From Prunella strophiata (taxonomy: Eukaryota > Chordata > Aves > Passeriformes > Prunellidae): a DNA stretch of 64,000 nt. Location of the stretch: positions 124,001-188,000 of the forward strand of contig JAZBQD010000034.1 in assembly GCA_036583965.1 (NCBI GenBank). Direction: 5' to 3'. This document shows positions 12,053 to 23,000 of this stretch, in pieces; the first letter of the stretch is position 1, and every line of letters starts with the position of its first letter. A program made the position numbers and the translations under genes. The notes under the pieces were generated by a model. That model ran no database searches. It saw only the letters and a program-made list of their open reading frames with translations, and was not told the DNA's origin.

Positions 12053-13608
12053 ATGAGCAAGGACGTTTTGAGAGAACTTAGGAATAAAAGGAGGATGTAT
12101 CATCTTTGGAAGGAGGGTCAGGTCTCTCAGGAAGTATTTAAGGGGGCTGCTAGAGCGTGTAGGAAAAAAATTAAGGAGGCCAAAGCTCAGTTTGAACTTA
12201 AAATGGCAACTTCTGTAAAGGATAATAAAAAATGTTTTTACAAATATATTAATGGTAAAAGGAAGAGTAAGACCAACCTTTGTTCTTTACTGGATAAGAG
12301 AGGGAACTTAGTAACTGCAGATGAGGAGAAGGCAGAAGTGCTTAACACCTTCTTTGCCTCAGTATTTAGTGGGAAAACGGCTTGTCCCCAGGATGGCTGT
12401 CCTCTTGGGTTGGTTGATGGTGCCAGGGAACAGAATGGTCCCCCCATTATCCAAGAGGAGGCAGTCAGAGAACTTCTGAGATGCTTGGATATTCATAAAT
12501 CTATGGGACCAGATGGGATCCACCCCACAGTGATGAGGGAGCTGGCAGATGAGCTTGCGAAGCCACTCTCCATAATTTACCAGAAGTCCTGGCTCACTGG
12601 GGAGGTTCCAGATGACTGGAAGCTGGCCAACGTGACACCCATTCACAACAAGGATGGGAAGGAGGATCCTGGTAATTATAGGCCAGTTAGCCTGACCTCA
12701 GTGCCCAGTAAGATCATGGAACAGTTTATACTGAGTGTCATCACACAGAATTTACAGGACGGCCAGGGTATGAGACCCAGTCAGCATGGGTTTAGGAGGG
12801 GTAGGTCATGTTTGACCAACCTTATCTCCTTTTATGACCAGGTGACCCTCCTGGTGGATGCAGGAAAGGCTGTGGATGTTGTCTATTTGGACTTCAGCAA
12901 GGCCTTTGACACTGTCTCCCACAGCACACTCCTGGAAAAGCTGCAGCCCATGGCTTGGACAGGAGCACTCTTTGCTGGGCTCAGAACTGGCTGCATGGCT
13001 GGGCCCAGAGAGTGGTGGTGAGCAGTGCTGCATCCAGCTGGCAGCCAGTCACCAGTGGTGTCCCTCAGGGCTCTGTGCTGGGGTCAGTTCTGTTCAATAT
13101 TTTTATTGATGACATGGATGAGGGGATTGAGTCTTTCATTAGTAAATTGGCAAACGACACCAAACTGGGAGCGTGTGTCCATCTGTTGGAAGGTAGAAGG
13201 GCTCTACAGAGAGACCTGAAATGGCTGGATGGATGGGCAGAGTCCAATAAGATGAAGTTTAATAAGTCCAAGTGCCAAGTCCTGCATTTTGGCCACAATA
13301 ACCCCCTGCAATGTTATAGGCTGGGAACGGTGTGGCTGGGCAGCGCTCAGGCAGAAAGGGACCTGGGGGTGCTGGTTGACATCCGGCTGAACATGAACCA
13401 GCAGTGTGCCCTGGTGGCCAAGAAGGCCAATGGCATCCTGGCCTGTGTCAGGAATAGTGTGACCAGCAGGAGCAGGAAGGTCATTCTCCCCCTGTACTCA
13501 GCACTGGTAAGGCCACATCTTGAGTGCTGTGTCCAGTTCTGGGCCCCTCAGTTTAGGAAGGATGTTGAGACGCTCGAGCACGTCCAGAGGAGGCAACAAA
13601 GCTGGTGA
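12053..13608 (+). pseudogene. CR1 ORF2 reverse transcriptase, frameshifted
   Basis: Reverse transcriptase of CR1 ORF2. The first frame (12053-13021) shows KEDPGNYRPVSLTS (fingers), QHGFRRGRSCLTNL, and [14 protein letters not shown], which holds the motif A aspartates. A frameshift near 12945-12955 moves the open frame to the next phase (12955-13608). That frame continues with [12 protein letters not shown] (motif B), then the catalytic box at about 13147-13158. This box reads Leu-Ala-Asn-Asp instead of the family's Phe-Ala-Asp-Asp, so one catalytic Asp is lost. It goes on through the thumb and C-terminal region ([16 protein letters not shown]). A second shift at about 13600 leads into the last segment. 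With one catalytic aspartate gone and two shifts the enzyme is dead. Confidence 0.93.
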
Positions 13609-13949
13609 GGGGCTTGGAACACACACCCTGTGAGGAGCGACTGAGGGAGCTAGGGTTGTTTAGCCTGGAGAAAAGGAGACTCAGAGGTGACCTCATCACA
13701 ATCTACAACTTCCTGAAGGGAGGTTGTAGTCAGGTGGGGGTTGGCCTCCTTCTCCAGGCAGCAACTGACAGAATGAGAAGTCACAGTCTCAAGCTGCATC
13801 AAGGGAAATATAGGTTGGATATTAGGAAAAAGTTTTTCACAGAAAGGGTGATAAAGTATTGGAATGGTCTGCCTGGGGAGGTGGTAGAGTCACCATCCCT
13901 GGATGTGTTTAAAAAAAGACTGGATGTGGCACTCGGTGCCATGGTTTAG
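13605..13949 (+). pseudogene. CR1 ORF2 C-terminal segment
   Basis: The ORF2 tail of the same CR1, in a third frame after a shift at about 13600. It includes [32 protein letters not shown], and [18 protein letters not shown], the stretch seen in most 3'-end CR1 copies. It closes at a TAG at the family's usual place, 80 bp before the element's end. It has no enzymatic motif of its own. Confidence 0.92.
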
Positions 13950-14028
13950 TAGAGGTGTCAGGGAAGAGGTTGGACTCGATGATCTTAAAGGTCTCTTCCA
14001 ACCTTGTGATTCTGTGTGATTCTGTAAA

Positions 14029-15899
14029 GTTTGCTAAGTTGAACAGGCCCAGTTAATTCTTTGAGAAGTGTTTTGTATTGATTGAATGCTGTGCTAGACC
14101 TTTGCCAAAGTTCCTCAATTTTCTGAAGTTGCCAGTAAAGTTCTTTTTGTTGTTTTGATCTCTTGAGAATATCTTGTCAGCACTTCTGGTGTGCATCTAA
14201 CTCAGCGTATATAAACAGCCATAAACCCTTTTAAAAACCTCATCAGTGGAGTTGTTTCGGGCCTTACACCTTGGCAACAGTTGACTTCTGCTAGTGAGAG
14301 TTTGGCTAGATTGAAGATTCCAGTTTTGACATCTTGGAGACTGTTGGCTGTAGCCTCTGGTCACACCTCAGCCCTTGTTGAATGCACAAGTCCCAAGAAC
14401 AGTGATTTTCCATATGTACACTGTAGCCTATGTAATATTTTGTTCTGTAAATGCAAATAAAATATTAATAAAATAAATATAAATATTTGAATTTTTAAAA
14501 AGCTTAAGAATCTCACACAGCTGTTCAGTGCCTGGTGCAGATCAGCGTAGTCTGAGGGACCCCCACTGGGAACTGGATGGCTGAAGAAGAAAGGGCAGTG
14601 GGATCTCAGCTGTGGCCAGCCTGGGGGAAGGAGTGGGGGCTGGAGGGACGGCAGAGAAAGTTGCACAAACCAGGACAGGCTCCTCCCACTATGACAAAGA
14701 CCTCTGTGTGCCTCCAGTCTTGGGCAATTCCCTGCAAACTGATGTGTTTCATTTCAGGACTTGGGTATTTAAACAATACCTTCCCCCAGGCATTTCTCAC
14801 AAAAAGTTCAATTGATGTGTTTTGCGTTATGAAACAATGAAAATTAAATTATTTTGTGCAATGCCTTCTGCAACTAGAAACTAAGGGGAAGCTCTTTGCT
14901 TGTATACACTAAGGATGCAAATATACCTGTGCATGCAAAGACAGGTGCTGGCAGCAGGTGAGCAGCAGGTAAGGCAGGGTTGTACCTCCAGGGGCACCAA
15001 CATTTGTGAAGCTGGGATCTGCATCTGAGGGAATCTACTGCAAAGTTAGAGGAAAGCTGAGAAAACTTGTTGAGACAAGGTGGTTTGTTCTGTGGTGAAT
15101 TTCCTCTGAAAAATATTGTATTTGCATGGATGCTGCCCTAAACTCAGTCACCATGTGCAAGTAGCAAATTAATTTGGGTTTTGAGTCTTGCCTCAGTGTA
15201 TTTAACATCTTCTGTACCTAAGCACTTGCTATTTCACCTTCTGAGAAAACAAAACCAGATGTCTAGCTGATTTTTTAAAATATGACAGAATTGGAAAAAA
15301 TGCTGGGAATTGCTCTACCTCCTCCTAGTCACTCACTAGATGTCTGTAGAGTTTTGTTTCAACAGCTTTTTGTTTTAATATCCTTGAAAAGGATGTGCAC
15401 ATATATACTTGGCAGAAAAATAATTACATTTTCTTGCATGTCTTTCTGGTACATGAGAAAAGATATGAAGAAAAAGGATTGTGGTGAAATTTTCTGTTTC
15501 CCCCCTTTGCACTTAGTAATTTTTCTCTGACTCTTCTGCTCGAGAAGACTGTTGGAGATTGCTGCTTTCTACCTTTCTGTCAGACTTTTAATTAACAGGA
15601 GCACACAGCCTGTGCAGCTGGGGCTTTGATGCCTTGCTCACTATTGCTTCCCACTCAGAAGATTTCCTTTCATTCCGAGTTGGTCTCCAGCCCAAAGCCC
15701 CGGCTTCCCCTGAGACCCTCAGCGTGTCTACAGGACTCCAGTTTAGTATTCACTGGAAGAGCTGCACTGATGCTCCCTTACTAGACCTACAGGCTGCTGG
15801 TTGGAGCCATAAGGGAATGGGAGGAAGAATTAGCCTGTGTGTTTATGTGGCTGTGCTCCAGTAAATATTTTGATGCATCTGCTGCCAGCTCTGGTCTGA
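14029..15899. other. Non-coding flank before KCNIP1 exon
   Basis: No gene or recognised repeat. It holds an AT-rich patch at 14450-14500 with overlapping AATAAA and AATAAAATAAAT motifs, and otherwise ordinary sequence. Confidence 0.55.
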
Positions 15900-16221
15900 G
15901 GGAATCTACCTAGCATTTAAATTTTGATGGGGAGCTGTTTTGAATAATAACAGTGCAGCCGGCTGTGAGTCAGTGCATGTGTGTTGACTTAAAAAAACCC
16001 CTCAAAGCTTAACGCTTGCTGAATGCCGAGCTGCAGTGCTTTGCTTTTTCCCTCCTCCTTCCTTCTTTTCTTTCTTGTCTGGTCATTCTCTGTTTTGTTT
16101 TGTTCCTGGGTGCATTTCACATAGATTTTGTTCACTGCCAGTGGAGGGGTGGGGTAAGAGGAATAAAAAAAAATCCTAGCCAAAATAAATCCTCCCCAAA
16201 AACTCACGAGTAGCTTTAGCA
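15900..16221 (+). promoter_or_regulatory. KCNIP1: KCNIP1 5' UTR / proximal promoter candidate
   Basis: Region directly upstream of the start codon. It has a TGAGTCA (AP-1/Maf-type) motif at 15966-15972 followed by GTGCATG, and a long pyrimidine tract at about 16039-16083. CpG density is low, so no CpG island is apparent. The start context is AGCAATGG, with G at -3 and G at +4, which is strong. Two AG sites follow the pyrimidine-rich area (ACATAG near 16123 and CTGCCAG near 16141). The exon could therefore have a 3' splice site here in longer transcripts rather than a transcription start. The start site itself cannot be placed from sequence. Confidence 0.4.
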
Positions 16222-16282
16222 ATGGGTGCTGTCATGGGTACGTTCTCTTCTCTACAAACGAAACAAAGAAGACCATCAAAAG
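16222..16282 (+). CDS. KCNIP1: KCNIP1 (KChIP1) first coding exon
   Basis: Kv channel-interacting protein 1 is an EF-hand protein of the neuronal calcium sensor family. It binds the cytoplasmic N-terminus of Kv4 (A-type) potassium channels, raising their surface expression and changing inactivation. This exon encodes only the N-terminal 20 residues plus the first base of codon 21: it starts MGAVMGTFSS and ends KQRRPSK, as I remember the vertebrate KChIP1 N-terminus. Gly2 is the N-myristoylation site that directs the protein to vesicles and membranes. The coding sequence stops at AAAG, directly followed by the GTAAGACC donor at 16283, a near-perfect consensus. In the known protein the next residue after RRPSK is Asp, which fits a codon starting with this G. 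The EF-hand exons, and the alternative small exon known in mammals, are not in this window. Reading through the donor gives a 63-codon frame, which is not the protein. Confidence 0.93.
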
Positions 16283-16299
16283 GTAAGACCTCCTGCTGT

Positions 16300-18039
16300 G
16301 CTTTTCCTGTCCTTTTGGTTTATTTGCTGTGGGAGACATTTGCATGGGGAAGGGAGGAGAAAATGAACATGTGCCACTTGCAAGTAACCTGGCAATGTTT
16401 TCGTGAGGGGTAATTTGCAGAGGAGAGTGGGATGCTAAGTGGTGGAGAAAACATGTGGGCATGAGGAAATTGCTGTGGAGGGGCTTGGGGGTTGAAAAGA
16501 ATCTGAAATACTGTAATCCTTAATGCAGGCATATACGAGGAGGAGAAAATCAGTGGCATCATATGCAGAGCACTTGCAGAAGAGACCTGTTTATTTCCAA
16601 ATCCCATGCTGAATAAACCCTCTGAAGAGGGACTAAAATGTAGATACACAGCAAATTCTTCCCAATACCTTCAGGTTTCTGTCTCAGGAAGTATTGTTAG
16701 ACTTAGTGTTGCATATTCAGTAATCCAACACCAAGTGTGCAATACTAATGATGTGTGTTTTATAAAGATTAGCAAGAGGGGGAAAAAAAATAGGATGTTT
16801 TTGTAAAAGAGAGAAGCAGGAGCTAATAAAAATGAGAAAATAAACAGCAGTTCCAATGATTTTAATCCTTAAATCCATAAATATTGCCTATAAATGCTGA
16901 TTTTTCAGGAGGTGTGGTTTGTATAGTATTTGCTTGAGCTTTGCTCTATTTTCTTCATGGTTAATTTGAAGATTCCAGGCTGTTGCTGAGCAAAAAGTTG
17001 AAAGCACTGTCAGGGGCACATACAGGAAAAACTCTCTATCTTCAGCAGTATTTGTGCTATTTAGAAATATTTCCTGCCCAAACCTCTGCATTTTAGAGTC
17101 TCGATATTTCTAGGGAGGTCTATTTCCACAGGATCTGTTGCTCAGTTCATATATATGCTTTTGAACTGCAAGCTGGTATGGATCTTCTTGCAATTTAAGT
17201 TGGAAACTGTCTTAGGAAATATCAAACACCAATTAATGATGCAAAAGAGAAGTGGGCAAGGGCTGTGAGATTTGTTTGTGGCAAGTTCGCGAGCAAAAGT
17301 CTGTGTTCCTGATACCTATAGAGTAATGTTTTACACTGGAGTGTGTGTACATAGTTGACAGTTCACCCTTCTGTGTTACTGTAATGACCCCATAATTGTG
17401 CGGTTGTTTGGGACATGTATGATATTACTTAGAAGACAAGAATAGCTGTGTAACTGTCTAAGCACTGAGTTAAGCCTGAAGCTGGGAAACTTGTGCTTGG
17501 GCACTGCAGTACACAAGAACTGAACAGGATGTGCTGGGCATGGTGGTTTCTGTGACACCAAGGGGTGTCTTGTCCATTTGCCAAGAACCTGGGAGCTGAT
17601 TTCCACTAAATGTAGATAATCTGTTGCTGATCATATCCATTCTCTGTGACTTTGTCGTCTTGTGATTGGCTCTGCGCTCTAGTGAATGCAAGCCATTGCT
17701 TTTTGTTGGACTAAAACCTGCAGTAAAAATCCAGGATATGGTCATACATTTTAACCTTTACAATGGAATTCACTCTTGCTGATGCCTGCTGGCAGTGGTT
17801 GTTCAGCTATATTTATCAAAACCTGTGTTCCCAGAGTTATATCCTCTTGGTTCTGATGTGTTATCCATGTGATTTGCTGGTGTGTTTTACACTGACTGTT
17901 AGCACTTCACCTTGTGACCATTGAAACACTAATGTTGGACTTGAATACAATGTGAAATTGTTCTTTGTCTGTCAGTTAAATAGTCAATCACCCCTACATG
18001 ATGGACTTGACTCCTTGGTGCTGCCCACATGTTCCCTTG
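16300..18039. other. Intron, no repeat recognised
   Basis: Ordinary unique-looking intron sequence directly downstream of the KCNIP1 exon. No CR1, LTR or microsatellite is apparent. Confidence 0.5.
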
Positions 18040-18300
18040 GCATCTCCTCCAGCCCTCAACCATCCTGGTGGCCTCCACCAGACCATGCTCTACCATATTC
18101 AAGTCTGTCTTGGTCTGGGGAGTCTAAAACTGGCCCCAGCACTCTGGCTGTGCTTGCCAAAGTGTTGAGCAGAAAGAAAGGATCATTTGTCCCAGTGTTT
18201 CCTGTGTGGCTGTTGGTGCAGCTTGATGTGGGGGCTTCTCTGCCAGAGGGCAGCTGGCTACTGGTGCCTGGGTGCCACTGCTCCATTGGGTATTGCTAAG
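18040..18300 (-). mobile_element. Old CR1 LINE fragment (minus)
   Basis: The + strand reads like the reverse complement of the CR1 ORF2 thumb region: GGTGGCCTCCACCAGACC, a CCATATTCAAGTCTGTCTTGG segment, GGGGAGTCTAAAACTGGCCC and CAGCACTCTGGCTGTG. These match in order and spacing the antisense of the block at about 13490-13600 in the large CR1. It is strongly diverged, hence an old insertion. Confidence 0.6.
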
Positions 18301-19394
18301 TTTATCTTTGATCAAATAAAGTGTTTATTATTAGATTATCGCATTATTATTGATTAATTATTATATTTATCTATGTGTTTATCTGAATATTTCAGAAATT
18401 TATGTAGTAGTTAAATACTGCTGGTAAAACAAGGGCCTGGAGAAATAGCTGTAACAGGGCTAGATCCACACCTCTACAAATGCTCTCTCATGCTGGCAAG
18501 TATGTGCTCCTCCAAGTAGAGCAGTTCCTACCAGTGTCTGAAGCTCTGATTCTTTGGTGTAATAAAGTAAAAGCAAAAAACAGGCATTGTTTCAAGAAAA
18601 TAAACAGGTCATATCTAAAATGAGGCAGTTGCAGAGATCAGTTAATACCAGGAAGCCCATGGTGGGTCAGGGCAGAGTGGGTGCAAGTGGCCCATGCTGA
18701 ACCCTTCCAGCTTCAGCACATGACACAGCTCTGCCTGTGCTGCTCACCCTCATGTCCTGCTTTGTGGATGGGTCTGGGGTGTTGGCAGTGGGACTGGGGG
18801 CTGGTTTGGTTATTCCAGCTGTGAGCAGAAAGGCTGGAAAGGACATATTAGCACTGTTCAAGAATACAAGATTAAATTGCTTGTTCTGATGAAAATGGGG
18901 ATCCTGAATCAATAAAGACAGGAGTGACACAGAAGTTGTCAAGCGGAGAGCAGTGGTCCATCAAGCATGGGACCTTGTCTCTGGGAGAGGACAGCATTGT
19001 GTGTTTGTACAGGAGGACATAATTTGCTGGGCTCAAAAGTAAAAACTTAATCCAGTATAATTAGGCATTTTGTGTTGGTAGGTTGGGACCCACATGCCCT
19101 GTCCTGCAGGATAAAGATTTTTGCTTCTTAGACTAGCAATCCTATCAGTAAAACTGTGGAAGCTTTCCTTGTTCATTGAAGTGTCCCCAGACAGTCTGTG
19201 AGATTGTGCTGTTTGTTTTGGGAGTGGCTCAGGACAGTTCCACCTATTATTTGTACATTACATTAGGAATTGTTTCCTGTTGGGATTCTTGTCTGCCTTT
19301 TCCAGCATTCTGAGTTGACCTACTAAAAGATAATACCTCTTTCTACCATGTTCACTTCACTTGTATATCAGACCAGCATTCCTAGGATACTGGT
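18301..19394. other. Intron, AT-rich start
   Basis: An AT-rich patch lies at 18305-18400. Nothing else is recognised. Confidence 0.5.
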
Positions 19395-20024
19395 GGAGCC
19401 TGGCTAAGGTCCTGGGGACAAGCTGACAGTGAGCCAGCAGCAAGGGTGGCTGATGGTCTGCTGGGCTGTGCTTGGCAGAGCTTCTCCAGGAGACTGAGGG
19501 AGGTGATGCTCCTCCACTGGTGAGACATTTACAATGCTGTATCTGGTGCTGGACTCCCCATGTCGGAAGAGATGAGAACGTACTAAGCTGAGTCTACTGA
19601 GGGACAATGACAAATATGAAGTAATTGGAGCATTTGGCATACAGGGGTGAGATTGAGAGAGCTGGGATTGTCCAGCCTGCAGCAGAGGAGACTCAGGGAA
19701 GTCTTAATCAGGGTGTATGAATACCTGAGAGAGGGGAGAGTAGGGGTGATGGAGCCAGGCTCTTCTCCCTGGTGCCCAGGGGCTGGCCAAGAGGCAACGG
19801 GCACAAAATGAAATAAAAGAAATTCTGCTTGAGCATTAGGGAGGAAAAAAATTATTATGAGGATGACTGAACACTGGAAGAGACCCCACAGAGGGACTGT
19901 GGATTCTCCAAGCTTGAAGGTACTCAAAACCCAAGTGAATACAGTCCTGAGCTGTAGTTAATCCCGACTTAAAGAGGGAACTGGAGGTCCCATCCAACCT
20001 TATCTACCCTCTGGTTCTGCGATT
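19395..20024 (+). mobile_element. Old CR1 LINE 3' fragment (plus)
   Basis: Carries degraded CR1 ORF2 C-terminal sequence in the sense direction: GTGAGCCAGCAG near 19430, GAGATTGAGAGAGCTGGGAT near 19649, GCAGCAGAGGAGACTCAGGG near 19679, and GAGGCAACGGGCACAAAATG near 19791. It closes with CATCCAACCTTATCTACCC and GGTTCTGCGATT, a mutated 3' terminal repeat. Many indels mark it as older than the copy at 10.7-14.0 kb. Confidence 0.8.
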
Positions 20025-23000
20025 ACTGTCACTTAAAAAACCCTAAAGATACAAGGAGTTGATGTATTGGGATCAGGAAGTAACATTCAAAGCTCATTGT
20101 GAACCAAATGCCAACAAAGCTGACTATTTGGTCCTCTCTTTAGTGCATTGGTAGTTAGTGCTTAGACTAACTACTTAGATGGTTGAGATGGACTTGAGAG
20201 TATGTAGCTCCTTGTATATCCTCCTGCAAACATAAGCAATACATCAATAAATGAGGGGGAAAAAACCCATCAAAACTACAGCACTAAAAAGCAGAGGGCC
20301 AGCACAGCAGATAAAGCACACACAAATGCATCTCTGATTTCAACTAGATGCAGAAATAGAGATATTTTTTATGTTTTTACAGCCTGCATCCAATCATGAC
20401 CAAATTTGTGGCTAGATTCAGCCATTTCCGTATTTGCCATGGAAACGTTTGAATTAGCAGATTGCTAAAGCGGGAGGAATTTCTAGTTTTGACTGCTTTC
20501 TGTACCCCTGAGTTCTTTTGTTTATTCTCTAAGTATGCACTCACCTCTACCTGCCCCAGTGAAAGTGAAATGTAACTTGAATATTTCTCAATACCTGAAT
20601 CTTGTTTGGATTAGAGCTACAGGCTCTGACCCTGACAGCAGCAGCAAGCAGCACCATTTTCTGTTGGCAGTCTGATACTCTTAAATGTGAGCAACCATGT
20701 TTTGATCAAAGAACACCCAAACCTAAACTAGCAAGAAGAGTCTGGCACAGTTGTTTAATTTTGCTAGAGCTAACATCAGAAATTCACTTTGCTTAAAATG
20801 TCAGTTGTGTGATTTTTATAGTGAGTAATTTTTAGGCTTTATTTTAAAATGGCTTATTGTCCAAAATTATCAGATTTTGTGCCTGACCAGCTGTATTTTC
20901 AAGTGGTTTACTTACCAGGTAACCAACTCTGCTTGACATTGCAATCTTCATAAGAACATCAGATTGCCCCGAGCTGCTAAGATTGTTGGGTCATGACAGT
21001 GCCTTTTCAGTTCCCTGTGCTAGAACAAGCTGCTTCTCTGCTCAAAAGGTGGAAAAGTGATTCAGTAGTGTTTCAAGGAGCAGGCCCTTTTCAGATTTAG
21101 TACAGCCATGGAATGGATGGAGATGATAGATTTGAGCAGGGAAGCTGCCTTGTTATTTACTTTTCCCAGTACACCCTGTTGCAAAAGAAAAGTTTTGAAA
21201 GCTCCCATTCTCTACTTTCTTCCTGCTTCTCAAAGAAACTTGACAGCTTGCCACTATTGTGAACAAATACATGTATTCTAAAGATTCAGAGTGTGCTCTT
21301 GGTATTTTCTGAATAGAGAGAGGATTAGTGCTCACCTGTTTTCTTTCTAGAACAAGGACAGTATTGTTCCCCCTGACTGGAGATCTGAGCAGGTGCTTGA
21401 GAGAATGGAAGAAATGGCTGACTTGGTTTCTCCTGGCTGTGTCTAAGAGCCAATATTTGGCACTGACACTTCACTTTCTCTCCCTAGTCTTGTCTGATTG
21501 TCATCTGATACAGCCTGGCAAGCCAAGTTCACGGTTGTCTGCCTGCACTGAAAACTGAGGATTTGACAGGCAGGTTTTTCGAGGGAATTACCTTTGTAGA
21601 GAGTGTACAAAACAGCACTCGGCAACAAAACTGTTTGATGTAAGCATTCAAATCAGAAACAGTTTGGAAAAATTGTGGTGACCAATAAGTGCTTGTCAGA
21701 ACATGCCTCTTTGCATGAAGCATTTTGGTTTCTCTGAAGTGCAGAGAGACGTGTGGGAGGCTACTCAGAGTCACAGCAGCCAAACATCCTGGCCATGTGG
21801 CTGACGCACCTATGATGGGTGGCTCAGAGGTGAGGGAGCTGTTGCTGCTGGCTTCTCTGTGTCCTACCAACCAGAGTTCACCTGAGTGTAGGGTTAGAGG
21901 TCTTACAGACTTGTGACTGCTTCCATTCCCCACTTCTCCATCTTTCAGCCAAAATTTCTTTAGCTCCCATGCAATTGCTAGCTCTAAATGTCTTCCTTTG
22001 CCTTCAAGCAACTCCTGGCAGTGAGGCAGAATGATCTCAAATAGCTGGTCTTAAGAGTGGACAGCAATGATAAAATTAAAATTAGCTATGTGTGTCCCTG
22101 ATTGCTTCCCACAGGCATACAGCTCCTGCCCGAAATGCTGCAGTCAGACACAGCTTGGAGGTTTCAATTAAATAAAATGGATGGAGGAAAGTTCACTACA
22201 GAGTGTTCTATGTTGCATTAGCATACATGTGTGCTGATCTCCTGCCCATGGGTAGGGGTACTGTGTGCTTCTGTGCATGCAGCATGTCCATGCAGAGCCA
22301 TGAAATCCCACCACAAAGAAAAGAGGGGATCAGAGACTTCAGCTCTGCAGGCCAGTGCTTTGAAGTTTCATTTTTTTCCCACAGTAATTCAAAAGAGTAA
22401 ATCAGAAAATACGTTCTAATTTTTAACTTTCAGCCTTGGTAATATTCCAGCCTTTGTAATCACTACCTCTTCCAGTGTGCATTACTGGATATTTGATGTT
22501 TGGAATGGGCACTAGGAAGCAGTTGGTTTTTTTACAACTGAAAATATTTAATGCTGTAGATGTGAAAAGCTTAAAACTTAATACATTGCAGAAGTTTTGA
22601 GTAATTCCTAGCTTTATAGTTGTTAATGTCACCACATATATAAATGAGAGTCAGTAAGGCTTGGACAAATTTTTTGAAAAAAAAGTTGAAGTAAACAACA
22701 GGGTAAGGTGAACAAAGGCAAGTTATCGTCATTCTCATTTTAGTCAAACATGAGAGGAAAATAAAAATCTTTTATTTCTGCACTTACAAACCCCTGCTCA
22801 AATACTTTATTTTCCTATTTATTTAAACTTTGTTAAAAAGACTGAAGACTTACAAATTTTTCAAATGTGGATTTTTTTTATTAGCTGAAATGTTTCATTA
22901 TTAAAATTATTATTAGTTATAATTATTCCCTGAAACTTTCCAAACAAAATAAATTGGCTTGTGATTTGTTGTAGTTTTAGATGTGAATGTGTGACTGTGA

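Larger units (their letters stand above)
10690..14028 (+). mobile_element. CR1 LINE, 5'-truncated, inactive
   Basis: A 3.3-kb CR1 non-LTR retrotransposon. It carries in order the C-terminal esterase part of ORF1, the ORF2 apurinic-type endonuclease, the reverse transcriptase and the C-terminal region. It ends in a short 3' UTR (GACTCGATGATCTTAAAGG) and two ATTCTGT copies at 14009-14026, the family's typical 3' terminal repeat. The 5' end is cut within ORF1, upstream of the PSDYYP segment. Each ORF carries stops or frameshifts and key catalytic residues are changed, so it cannot move by itself. No target duplication was looked for with success; CR1 copies usually lack one. Confidence 0.96.

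Noticed and set aside
16222..16413. 63-codon open frame as a complete small protein
   Set aside because: Only the first 20 codons match KCNIP1. The rest reads through a consensus splice donor into intron.
21529..22011. 160-codon minus-strand open frame
   Set aside because: Composition is ordinary and no motif is seen; lies inside the inferred intron without exon-like splice sites.
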